Source: Streptomyces rhizoryzae (GTDB lineage: Bacteria; Actinomycetota; Actinomycetes; Streptomycetales; Streptomycetaceae). Taken from it: 64,000 nucleotides of DNA. The position numbers and the translations under genes are program-made. Under the pieces are notes generated by a model. The model saw only the letters and a list, made by a program, of their open reading frames with translations, was not told the origin of the DNA and made no database searches. The stretch's first letter is position 1. Each line of letters starts with the position of its first letter. Location: positions 124,001-188,000 of the forward strand of contig NZ_JALMUV010000008.1 in the NCBI RefSeq assembly GCF_023155275.1. Direction: 5' to 3'. Below are positions 9,358 to 17,858 of the stretch, piece after piece.

Positions 9358-10617
9358 ATGCATGCGGTGCGTGGTCTGCGCGTCTTACTCCGGCTTCGCG
9401 ACTTCCGGTCGCTCCTGGCCGCACGGCTCTTCTCGCAGGGCGCCGACGGGGTGTTCCAGGCGGCCCTGGCCACCTTCGTCATCTTCTCGCCCGAGAAGCA
9501 GGCGTCTCCTGAGGCGATCGCCTCGGCCATGGCGATCCTGCTGCTGCCGTACTCCCTGCTCGGGCCGTTCACCGGTGTCCTGCTGGACCGCTGGCGCCGG
9601 CGGCAGGTCCTGCTCTACGGCAATCTGCTGCGCTCCCTGCTGGCCGTGGCCACCGCCGTGCTGATCGCGGCCCACGTCCCGGACTGGCTCTTCTACGTCT
9701 CCGCCCTGTTCGTGACGGCCGTGAACCGCTTCGTCCTGGCCGGGCTTTCGGCCGCGCTGCCCCGCGTGGTGGACGGCGGACAGCAGCTGGTGATGGCCAA
9801 CTCCCTGGCGCCGACGGCAGGCACGCTCGCCATGACGGCCGGCGGTGGCCTCGCCTTCGCCATCCGGCTGGCCGGTGCCGACGTGGACGCGTTCGTCCTG
9901 CTGCTGGCCGCGCTCCTCTACCTCTGCTCCGCGCTGACCGCCCTGCGGATGCCACCCCAGCTGCTGGGCCCCGACCCGTCGGTGCTCCAACCCGGTCTGA
10001 GGGACGCGCTGTTGAGCACCGTGCGGGGGCTGGCCGACGGGCTGCGCCACCTCGCCGCGCGCCCCGTGCCGTCCCGGGCGCTCACCGTGATGACGGTGGT
10101 CCGCTTCTGCTACGGCGCGCTGACGGTGATGGTGCTGATGCTGTGCCGGTACGCCTGGGCCACGACCGAGTCGGCGGGCCTGGCCCTCCTCGGGATCACC
10201 GTCGCGGTGTCCGGAGCGGGCTTCTTCGCGGCCGCGGTACTCACCCCCTGGGCGGTCGGACGGCTTACCCCGTTCGGCTGGATGGCCTGCTGCGCCGCGG
10301 CCGGAGCCGTACTGGCACCCGCGCTCGGGCTCTTCTTCCACCCGGTGCCGATGCTGGTGGCCGCGTTCGCCCTCGGTCTCGGCACCCAGGGCACCAAGAT
10401 CTCCACGGACACGGTCGTCCAGTCCTCGGTCGACGACGCCTTCCGGGGCCGGGTCTTCGCCCTCTACGACGTGCTGTTCAACGTCGCCTTCGTCGGTGCC
10501 GCCGCGGTCGCCGCCCTCATGCTGCCGCCCGACGGCCGCTCCGCGGTGCTGATCATCGTGGTGGCCGCGCTCTACGCGGTGGTCGCCGCGGCCCTGGTCC
10601 GCTGCGGACGCCGCTGA
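9358..10617 (+). CDS. MFS-family transporter with a TTA (bldA-type) codon
   Basis: A 419-residue major facilitator protein with about 10-12 hydrophobic segments. The conserved intracellular loop [20 protein letters not shown] resembles MFS motif A. It is probably an exporter of small molecules; the substrate cannot be read from the sequence. Codon 10 (9385-9387) is TTA, which in Streptomyces needs the bldA tRNA, so translation may be developmentally timed. The ATG at 9358 was chosen; a GTG at 9343 in the same frame is possible. It is separated from ino1 by a terminator, so it is its own unit. Confidence 0.85.
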   Translation: MHAVRGLRVLLRLRDFRSLLAARLFSQGADGVFQAALATFVIFSPEKQASPEAIASAMAILLLPYSLLGPFTGVLLDRWRRRQVLLYGNLLRSLLAVATAVLIAAHVPDWLFYVSALFVTAVNRFVLAGLSAALPRVVDGGQQLVMANSLAPTAGTLAMTAGGGLAFAIRLAGADVDAFVLLLAALLYLCSALTALRMPPQLLGPDPSVLQPGLRDALLSTVRGLADGLRHLAARPVPSRALTVMTVVRFCYGALTVMVLMLCRYAWATTESAGLALLGITVAVSGAGFFAAAVLTPWAVGRLTPFGWMACCAAAGAVLAPALGLFFHPVPMLVAAFALGLGTQGTKISTDTVVQSSVDDAFRGRVFALYDVLFNVAFVGAAAVAALMLPPDGRSAVLIIVVAALYAVVAAALVRCGRR

Positions 10618-10742
10618 GCGCCGGCCCCTGGCCGCTGGAGCACCTCGCCGATGCGGCGGCGCCGCGGGAGCCGATACCTTACGGGCGTCATTCACCGTCC
10701 GGATCTCGCAGGTCCGGGCACCTCAGCATCGGGGGAAAACCC

Positions 10743-11363
10743 ATGACCACGCCGCCTCAGGGCCCGAACCCGTACGGCCAGCCGCCGTACGGACAGCCAC
10801 CGTACGGTCAGCAGCTCTACGGCCAGGCTCCGTACCCGCAGGGCCCCCAGCCGCCGCAGGCCCCGTACGGACCGCCGCCGGGCGGGCAGCCGCAGGGCGG
10901 TCCGCCCCAGGGCGGGTACGCCTACCCCCCGCAGCCGCAGGCCCCGTACGGGCAGCAGCCGCAGCCGGGCTATCCGCAGGCCCCGCAGCAGCCCTACCCG
11001 CAGGGCGGCGCGCCCGTGCCGCCGCAGCCCGCGCCCGCCAAGAAGTCCCCCAAGGCGATCCTGAAGGGCATCGTCGTTGCCGTCGGCGTGATCGTCATCG
11101 GCGTGGCCTGGGTGAGCAGCTGGAACGACGCCGATACCGCCAAGGTCGGCGACTGCGTGAAGAACGAAGGCAACGACATCAAGCCCGATCTCAAGGTCGT
11201 GGACTGCGGCACGGCCGAGGCCACGTACAAGGTGACGGCCGTCCACGCCAACACCACGGACACGAACCTGTGTCCCAGCGGCACCGTGGCCTACGCGGAG
11301 ACCCAGCACCGCCGCCGGGCCTCCGACACCCGCTTCGTGCTCTGCCTGCAGAAGACGAAGTAG
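10743..11363 (+). CDS. LppU/SCO3897-type Pro-rich membrane protein
   Basis: A 206-residue protein. The first about 95 residues are a Pro/Tyr/Gln/Gly-rich cytoplasmic tail with QPPYGQ and APYGQQ repeats. One membrane span follows (about residues 105-122, [19 protein letters not shown]), then an extracytoplasmic domain of about 80 residues with Cys in [23 protein letters not shown] and FVLCLQ, probably two disulphides. The layout matches actinobacterial LppU/SCO3897 proteins of unknown function. The ATG at 10743 follows a GGGGGAAAA site. Confidence 0.75.
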   Translation: MTTPPQGPNPYGQPPYGQPPYGQQLYGQAPYPQGPQPPQAPYGPPPGGQPQGGPPQGGYAYPPQPQAPYGQQPQPGYPQAPQQPYPQGGAPVPPQPAPAKKSPKAILKGIVVAVGVIVIGVAWVSSWNDADTAKVGDCVKNEGNDIKPDLKVVDCGTAEATYKVTAVHANTTDTNLCPSGTVAYAETQHRRRASDTRFVLCLQKTK

Positions 11364-11398
11364 CGGCGGGGCCGACGGCCGGAACGCCGCAGGGCGGT

Positions 11399-11412
11399 GT
11401 TTCACAGGAAAC
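11399..11412. other. degenerate parS site
   Basis: GTTTCACAGGAAAC differs from the parS consensus only in the two central bases (GT to AG), which breaks the CACGTG core. It lies 21 bases (end to start) before a perfect copy and is probably a decayed parS. Confidence 0.55.
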
Positions 11413-11432
11413 GGCAGCGCGTCTGCTGCCAT

Positions 11433-11446
11433 GTTTCACGTGAAAC
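11433..11446. other. parS: parS site (ParB-binding)
   Basis: Perfect GTTTCACGTGAAAC in the gap between the convergent LppU-like and CCA-transferase genes. Confidence 0.95.
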
Positions 11447-11471
11447 ACCGCCCCCTCGCCGGGCCGCCGAC

Positions 11472-11485
11472 GTTTCACGTGAAAC
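11472..11485. other. parS: parS site inside a larger palindrome
   Basis: Perfect GTTTCACGTGAAAC, 39 bp (start to start) from the copy at 11433. It is the centre of a 30-bp inverted repeat (11464-11493) with a single mismatched pair, so the transcript could also form a terminator-like hairpin between the two convergent genes. Confidence 0.95.
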
Positions 11486-11521
11486 ATCGGCGGTTTCCCG
11501 CGGGCCGGGCCGCCGGCGTCC

Positions 11522-12997
11522 TCAGCTCTGCGCGGCCCACCACTCCTTGAGCGCGGCCACCGCGGCCTCGTGATCCATCGGACCGTGCTCCAGCCGCATC
11601 TCCAGCATGTGCTTGTACGCCTGGCCGACCTGCGGCCCGGGGCCGATGCCGAGAATCTCCATGATCGCGTTGCCGTCCAGGTCCGGGCGGATCGCGTCCA
11701 GCTCCTCCTGCTCCTGGAGCCGCGTGATGCGCTCCTCCAGCCCGTCGTAGGCCCGCGACAGGGCCGCCGCCTTGCGCTTGTTGCGGGTGGTGCAGTCCGA
11801 GCGGGTCAGCTTGTGCAGCCGGTCGAGCAGCGGACCGGCGTCCCGGACGTAGCGGCGCACCGCGGAGTCCGTCCACTCGCCCGTGCCGTAGCCGTGGAAG
11901 CGCAGATGCAGCTCCACCAGGCGCGAGACATCCTTGATCAGCTCGTTGGAGTACTTCAGCGCCGTCATGCGCTTCTTGGTCATCTTCGCGCCGACCACCT
12001 CGTGGTGGTGGAAGGAGACCCGGCCGTCCTGCTCGAACCGCCGCGTCTTCGGCTTGCCGATGTCGTGCAGCAGCGCCGCGAGCCGCAGCACCAGGTCCGG
12101 CCCGTCGTCCTCAAGATCGATGGCCTGCTCCAGGACGGTCAGCGTGTGCTCGTAGACGTCCTTGTGGCGGTGGTGCTCATCGCTCTCCAGGCGCAGCGCG
12201 GGCAGCTCCGGCAGCACCCGGTCCCCCAGCCCGGAGTCCACCAGCAGCCGCAGTCCCTTGCGCGGGTGGTGCCCCAGGATGAGCTTGTTCAGTTCGTCAC
12301 GCACCCGCTCGGCGGAGACGATCTCGATCCGCTCCGCCATCGCCGTCATCGCCTCGATGACCTCGGGCGCCACCTCGAAGTCGAGCTGTGCGGCGAACCG
12401 GGCCGCCCGCATCATCCGCAGCGGATCGTCGGAGAACGACTCCTGCGGCGTCCCCGGCGTCCGCAGGACCCGGGCCGCCAGGTCCTCCAGGCCGTTGTGC
12501 GGGTCGACGAACTCCTTCTGCGGGAGCAGCACGGCCATGGCGTTGACCGTGAAGTCCCGGCGGACCAGGTCCTGCTCGATCGAGTCGCCGTACGCCACCT
12601 CGGGCTTGCGCGAGGTCCGGTCGTACGCCTCGGAGCGGTACGTGGTGATCTCGATGTCGAACGAGCTCTTCTTGCAGCCGACCGTGCCGAAGGCGATGCC
12701 GACCTCCCAGACCGCGTCCGCCCACGGCCGGACGATCTTGAGCACGTCCTCCGGCCGGGCGTCGGTGGTGAAGTCCAGGTCGTTCCCGAGCCGGCCGAGC
12801 AGCGCGTCCCGGACCGACCCGCCGACCAGGGCAAGCGTGAACCCGGCCTCCTGGAAGCGACGGGCCAGGTCGTCCGCGACGGGCGACACCCGCAGCAGCT
12901 CGCTCACGGCACGGCGCTGCACCTGGCTCAGCGCGTTCGCCGGCTCGGGAGTCCGCTCGGGCCGCGGGGTGGGGAAGTCATTGTTGGCGTTCGGCAC
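11522..12997 (-). CDS. pcnA: CCA-adding tRNA nucleotidyltransferase with HD domain
   Basis: A class II nucleotidyltransferase of about 490 residues that builds or repairs the 3' CCA of tRNAs. Both tRNAs in this window lack an encoded CCA. The N-terminal catalytic motif is LVGGSVRDALLGRLGNDLDFTTDARPED, with the DxD metal ligands. An HD phosphohydrolase domain follows (LAALLHDIGKPKTR). Length matches actinobacterial homologues. I placed the start at GTG 12997 (VPNANNDF), the form I recall for streptomycetes; a GTG at 13027 in the same frame would add 10 residues. It is divergent from the DUF6049 gene. Confidence 0.92.
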   Translation of the reverse strand: MPNANNDFPTPRPERTPEPANALSQVQRRAVSELLRVSPVADDLARRFQEAGFTLALVGGSVRDALLGRLGNDLDFTTDARPEDVLKIVRPWADAVWEVGIAFGTVGCKKSSFDIEITTYRSEAYDRTSRKPEVAYGDSIEQDLVRRDFTVNAMAVLLPQKEFVDPHNGLEDLAARVLRTPGTPQESFSDDPLRMMRAARFAAQLDFEVAPEVIEAMTAMAERIEIVSAERVRDELNKLILGHHPRKGLRLLVDSGLGDRVLPELPALRLESDEHHRHKDVYEHTLTVLEQAIDLEDDGPDLVLRLAALLHDIGKPKTRRFEQDGRVSFHHHEVVGAKMTKKRMTALKYSNELIKDVSRLVELHLRFHGYGTGEWTDSAVRRYVRDAGPLLDRLHKLTRSDCTTRNKRKAAALSRAYDGLEERITRLQEQEELDAIRPDLDGNAIMEILGIGPGPQVGQAYKHMLEMRLEHGPMDHEAAVAALKEWWAAQS

Positions 12998-13184
12998 AAC
13001 AGAAAAGGGTACGTGGCCGCGCCGCACCCGGCGTCACGTTAATAAAGGGGACAAGCCAGACCTCGGCGCCGCGACGCGATGATCATGTGGGCCGGTCCCC
13101 GGCACTACGGCGCGCCGGGCCTCGTTACCATTCGTGGACGCACATTCCGACGACCACTGACGACGACGAGGGACGGGCGAGCGC

Positions 13185-15503
13185 GTGGCCGATGCGGCAG
13201 GGTTCCAGGCGACTGAACGGCCGCGTGGCCGGTGGCTGCGACGGACCGTGACGCTGCTCACCGGAGTACCCCTGCTCGCCGGGATGCTCCAGCTCCCGCA
13301 CCCCGCGCCCGCCCAGGCGGCCACCAGCGGCTCGCACGCGGTCAGTGTCCAGATCAACGCGATGTCCCCGGCCGCCCCCGGCAAGGACGACACGGTCACC
13401 GTCTCCGGCACGCTCACCAACGACACCAAGAGCGCGATCACCGACGCCCACGTCGGGCTGCACCGCGGTGCCGCCCTGAACGACCGCAGCTCGATCGAGG
13501 CGGTGACCCGGCGCACCGGGTACACCCCGGGATCCGACGGCAAGGAGATCGGCGACCACACCGAGAAGATCGACAAGCTCGATCCGGGGGCCAGCCGGAC
13601 CTTCACGGTCAGCGTCCCGGTCAAGGACCTCGATCTCGGCGGCGACGGTGTGTACCCGCTCGGCGTCACCCTGTCCGGCCACACCCCCAGCGCGTCGTAC
13701 GACCAGGTGCTCGGCATCGACCGGACGCTGCTGCCCTGGCAGGACTCCGCCCCGGCCAAGAAGACCCAGCTCACCTACCTCTGGCCGCTGATCTCCACCA
13801 CCCACCTGACGGCCGAGACCGGTGCCGACGCCCAGCAGACGCCGGTGTTCCGCAACGACGACCTGGCGGCGGAGATCGCGCCCGGCGGCCGGCTGCAGAA
13901 AATGGTCGAGCTGGGCAAGAACCTCCCGGTGACCTTCGTCATCGACCCGGACCTGCTGGCGACCGTCGAGGCGATGACCAAGCCGTACCGGGTGCACGGG
14001 CCGGACGGGCCGATGGGCAAGAACCAGTCCGTGGCCATGCAGTGGCTCAACGACCTGGAGAACGCCGTGAAGGGCCACGAGGTCGTCGCCCTGCCGTTCG
14101 GCGACCCGGACCTGGCCTCGCTGGCGCATCACGGCAAGAGCGTGCCCAGCGCGCTCAGCCACCTCGGTCCGGCCACCGATCTCGCCTCGAAGACCGTCGA
14201 CACCATCCTCGGGGTGAAGCCGCGCACCGACTTCACCTGGCCGGTGAACGGCGCGATCGACTCCTCAATCGTCGACGTCGCCACCTCGGGCGGCGCGCAC
14301 AACGTCATCACCCGCAGCGACAGCCTGCGGGACGCCCAGCTGTCCTACACCCCGACCTCCGCCCGGCCCATCGGCGGCGGCAACACCGCCATCGTCACCG
14401 ACGCCCAGCTCTCCCGGGCCTTCGAGGGCGATATGTCGAAGTCCCGGAACGCCGGGCTCGCCATCCAGGAGTTCCTGGCCGAGGCCCAGATGATCGGTCT
14501 GGAGAATCCGGAGCAGCAGCGCAGCGTCGTCGTCGCCCCGCAGCGCATGCCGTCGGCGACCCAGGCCCAGGCGATGGCCGGCGCCCTGCGCAACCTGGAG
14601 TCGGCGGGCTGGACCCAGCCGGCCAAGCTCGGTGACGCGGCCAAGGCCAAGCCCGACCCGGACGCCAACCGCCAGGTCCCCAGCCGCTCCGCGTACCCCT
14701 CCTGGCTGCGCCGGCAGGAGCTCCCCACCGACGCCTTCCGGCAGATCGAGGACACCCAGGCCGCGCTGGACGACTTCCAGGTGGTGCTGGCCCAGCCGCA
14801 GCGCGTGGTCACCCCGTTCGGCAACGCCATAATGCGCGAGATGTCCACGGAGTGGCGGGGCGACGCCAAGGGCGCGGGCGCGTTCCGCACCTCGGTCCGC
14901 GACTATCTGGACGGGTTGACCAAGAAGGTCCGGCTGATCCCGAAGTCGGAGGCGACGCTCTCCGGGCGCAGCGCCACGATCCCGGTGACGGTCCAGAACA
15001 ACCTGCTCCAGGGCGTCCAGGGCCTGACCCTGCGGCTGACCTCCTCGCAACCCAACCGCCTGGACGTGGGGAAGGCGCAGGAGATCAAGGTGGACGGCGG
15101 GCACAGCCAGTCGTTCAAGTTCGAGACCACGGCGAACGCCAACGGCCTGGCCTGGGTGACCGCCCAGCTCTACACCGCGGACGGCAAGCCCTACGGTGAA
15201 CCGATGACGTTCCGGGTGAACGTCACCGAGATCACCGCCACTGTGATGCTCGTCATCGCGGGCGGCGTCCTGCTGCTCGTCCTCGCCGGCGTCCGGATCT
15301 ACCTCCAGCGCAAGCGGAGGGCGGCCGAGGCCACCGAGGACGGGGAGAACGGCGAGGACAGCGGCGGTTCCGCCGCGGAGGACAACGACGGCAACGGCGG
15401 CAGCACGGGCGGCGAGCGCCCCGAGCAGCCGAGTGACCCCACGCCGGACACCGGATCCGAAGAGTCCGGGCCGTCCGGCTCAGGTGAGAAAGTGGACCGT
15501 TGA
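13185..15503 (+). CDS. DUF6049-type secreted, membrane-anchored protein
   Basis: A 772-residue protein with an N-terminal signal sequence (TVTLLTGVPLLAGMLQL, probable cleavage after AQA), a large extracytoplasmic region, one C-terminal membrane span (about residues 685-705, VMLVIAGGVLLLVLAGVRIYL) and a short acidic Glu/Asp/Gly-rich cytoplasmic tail. It lies just upstream of murJ, as in other actinobacteria where this family is found, which suggests a role in envelope assembly. No enzymatic motif is recognised. The GTG at 13185 keeps the signal peptide intact. The intergenic distance to murJ is 46 bases, so an operon is likely. Confidence 0.82.
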   Translation: MADAAGFQATERPRGRWLRRTVTLLTGVPLLAGMLQLPHPAPAQAATSGSHAVSVQINAMSPAAPGKDDTVTVSGTLTNDTKSAITDAHVGLHRGAALNDRSSIEAVTRRTGYTPGSDGKEIGDHTEKIDKLDPGASRTFTVSVPVKDLDLGGDGVYPLGVTLSGHTPSASYDQVLGIDRTLLPWQDSAPAKKTQLTYLWPLISTTHLTAETGADAQQTPVFRNDDLAAEIAPGGRLQKMVELGKNLPVTFVIDPDLLATVEAMTKPYRVHGPDGPMGKNQSVAMQWLNDLENAVKGHEVVALPFGDPDLASLAHHGKSVPSALSHLGPATDLASKTVDTILGVKPRTDFTWPVNGAIDSSIVDVATSGGAHNVITRSDSLRDAQLSYTPTSARPIGGGNTAIVTDAQLSRAFEGDMSKSRNAGLAIQEFLAEAQMIGLENPEQQRSVVVAPQRMPSATQAQAMAGALRNLESAGWTQPAKLGDAAKAKPDPDANRQVPSRSAYPSWLRRQELPTDAFRQIEDTQAALDDFQVVLAQPQRVVTPFGNAIMREMSTEWRGDAKGAGAFRTSVRDYLDGLTKKVRLIPKSEATLSGRSATIPVTVQNNLLQGVQGLTLRLTSSQPNRLDVGKAQEIKVDGGHSQSFKFETTANANGLAWVTAQLYTADGKPYGEPMTFRVNVTEITATVMLVIAGGVLLLVLAGVRIYLQRKRRAAEATEDGENGEDSGGSAAEDNDGNGGSTGGERPEQPSDPTPDTGSEESGPSGSGEKVDR

Positions 15504-15549
15504 TAGACGACGGGGCCGGACGGCCGGCGACGGATGAGGTGGGGCAGCG

Positions 15550-17751
15550 ATGAATGCGCCGTATGACGGTGGCCGCGACCGGGGCGCCCATGGCGATCCC
15601 TCGGGGGCGGTCCCTCCGACGCCGCCGCCGCCCGCGGACCAGGACCCCTACGTCCAGGACCCGTACCGCGACGACCACCGGGCCCCCGGCCACGCCGCCC
15701 AGGGCCCGGCCGCCGGGCCGCGCTACGACCACCCCGCGCCCCCGCCGCCCCCCGGCCCCGCACACCCCCTCTACCAGCAGCCGTCCGGGCCGCCGCAGCA
15801 GCAGTGGGCCCCGCCCGCGCCGGCGGAGCCGCACGCACCGCCGCACGATCTCGCCTACGGCGACGCCGACGCGACGGTGCAGTTCCCCGGCGGCGACGCG
15901 CTGATGGCCCAGGGCGGCGGTGAGCGCCCGGAGCGGGACGCGTTCGCGCACCTCTACCGGGACCAGCAGCAGCCCTACCAGGCCCCGCCCACCGCCCCCG
16001 CGCCCATGGCGCAGCAGGCCCCCGCGGTGGTCCCCGGCCCCGAGCCGGTGGTGCAGCAGACCGTCGAGGAGGCCGAGCCGGAGCCCGCGCCCGTGGCGGC
16101 GGCCGGCAAGCAGTCGGGCGGCCGCGCCTCCGGGCTGCTGAAGTCCAGCGCCGTGATGGCCGCCGGCACGATGGTGTCCCGGCTCACCGGTTTCGTCCGC
16201 TCGGCGCTGATCGTCGCGGCGCTCGGCGGCGCGGTGCTCGGCGACTCCTGGCAGGTCGCCTACCAGCTGCCGACGATGATCTTCATCCTGACCATCGGCG
16301 GCGGTCTGAACTCCGTCTTCGTGCCGCAGCTCGTCCGCGCCATGAAGGAGGACGACGACGGCGGCGAGGCGTACGCCAACCGGCTGCTCACCCTGGTCAT
16401 CGTCGTGCTCGGCGTGCTGACGATATTGGCGGTGTTCGCCGCACCGCTGCTGGTGAAACTGGTCTCGTTCGACATCTCCCGCGATCCGGCGGCCAACGAG
16501 GTCGCGGTCGCCTTCACCCGCTACTGCGTGCCCACGATCTTCTTCATGGGCCTGCACGTCGTGATGGGCCAGATCCTCAACGCCCGCGGCCGCTTCGGCG
16601 CGATGATGTGGACCCCGGTCCTCAACAACATCGTCATGATCGCCACCTTCGGCCTGTTCATCTGGGTCTACGGCACGGCGAAGACCTCGCACATCGGCGT
16701 CACCACCATCCCCGACGAGGGCATCCGGCTGCTCGGCATCGGCACCCTCCTGGGCCTGGTCGTCCAGGCGCTGGCGATGATCCCGTACCTGCGCGACGCC
16801 GACTTCACCCTGCGGCTCCGCTTCGACTGGCGCGGCCACGGCCTCGGCAAGGCCGCCAAGCTCGCCAAGTGGACCGTCCTGTTCGTCCTCGCCAACCAGG
16901 CCGGCGTCCTGGTCGTCACGCAGCTGTCCACCTGGGCGGGCAACACCGCGGACCGGCAGGGCCACCCGGGCACCGGCTTCATCTCCTACGCCAGCGCCCA
17001 GCTGATCTGGAACATGCCGCAGGCGATCATCACCGTCTCGGTCATGGCGGCGCTGCTGCCGCGCCTGGCGCGCTCCGCCCATGACGGCGACACCGGCGCG
17101 GTCCGGGACGACATGTCCCAGGGGCTGCGCACCTCGGCCGTCGCCATCGTCCCGATCTCGTTCGGGTTCCTCTCCCTCGGCATCCCGCTGTGCACGCTGG
17201 TCTACGGCTCGTCCGGCGCCGGCATCCCGATGGGGTACATGCTGATGGCCTTCGGCGTGGGCCTGATCCCCTTCTCGGTGCAGTACGTCGTCCTGCGCGC
17301 CTTCTACGCGTACGAGGACACCCGCACCCCCTTCTACAACACGGTGATCGTCGCGGCCGTCAACGCCGCGGCCTCCGCGCTCTGCTTCCTGGTCCTGCCC
17401 GCCCGCTGGGCAGTGATCGGTATGGCGGCGTCCTACGGCCTGGCCTACGTCATCGGCGTCGGCGTCGCCTGGCGCCGCCTGAGCAAGCGGATGGGCGGCG
17501 ACCTGGACACCCCGCACGTCGTGCGGACCTACGCACGGCTGGCCGGCGCCAGCATCCCGGCCACGATCATCTCGGGCGTGCTGGTGTACGCCCTGATGCA
17601 GACCCTCGGCAGCGGATTCCTCGGCTCGCTGGCCGCACTGATCGTCGGAGGCGCCGCACTTCTGGGCGTCTTCTACCTCGCCGCCCGAAAGATGCGCATC
17701 GAGGAACTGAACGCGCTGGTCGGCATGGTCAGGTCCAAGCTGGGACGCTGA
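15550..17751 (+). CDS. murJ: MurJ (MviN) lipid II flippase
   Basis: A 733-residue MOP-superfamily protein that flips lipid II across the membrane. The first about 195 residues are a Pro/Gln/Asp-rich cytoplasmic extension without recognisable fold. The MurJ core starts near KSSAVMAAGTMVSRLTGFVRSAL, a diagnostic MviN motif, and has about 14 membrane segments. The stretch GRFGAMMWTPVLNNIVMIA is also typical. Core length is normal; the extension makes the protein longer than proteobacterial MurJ. The pseudokinase gene downstream corresponds to the kinase-like domain fused to MviN in mycobacteria. Confidence 0.93.
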   Translation: MNAPYDGGRDRGAHGDPSGAVPPTPPPPADQDPYVQDPYRDDHRAPGHAAQGPAAGPRYDHPAPPPPPGPAHPLYQQPSGPPQQQWAPPAPAEPHAPPHDLAYGDADATVQFPGGDALMAQGGGERPERDAFAHLYRDQQQPYQAPPTAPAPMAQQAPAVVPGPEPVVQQTVEEAEPEPAPVAAAGKQSGGRASGLLKSSAVMAAGTMVSRLTGFVRSALIVAALGGAVLGDSWQVAYQLPTMIFILTIGGGLNSVFVPQLVRAMKEDDDGGEAYANRLLTLVIVVLGVLTILAVFAAPLLVKLVSFDISRDPAANEVAVAFTRYCVPTIFFMGLHVVMGQILNARGRFGAMMWTPVLNNIVMIATFGLFIWVYGTAKTSHIGVTTIPDEGIRLLGIGTLLGLVVQALAMIPYLRDADFTLRLRFDWRGHGLGKAAKLAKWTVLFVLANQAGVLVVTQLSTWAGNTADRQGHPGTGFISYASAQLIWNMPQAIITVSVMAALLPRLARSAHDGDTGAVRDDMSQGLRTSAVAIVPISFGFLSLGIPLCTLVYGSSGAGIPMGYMLMAFGVGLIPFSVQYVVLRAFYAYEDTRTPFYNTVIVAAVNAAASALCFLVLPARWAVIGMAASYGLAYVIGVGVAWRRLSKRMGGDLDTPHVVRTYARLAGASIPATIISGVLVYALMQTLGSGFLGSLAALIVGGAALLGVFYLAARKMRIEELNALVGMVRSKLGR

Positions 17752-17858
17752 TCGGGCACAACCATCGGCTGCCACCGTGTGTCGTGCATAGTGGCGGACT
17801 GTGGGCACAATTGTCTTGGCTCATTGAGCCTGCAACGGATGGGGAGGCAGGAACGACG

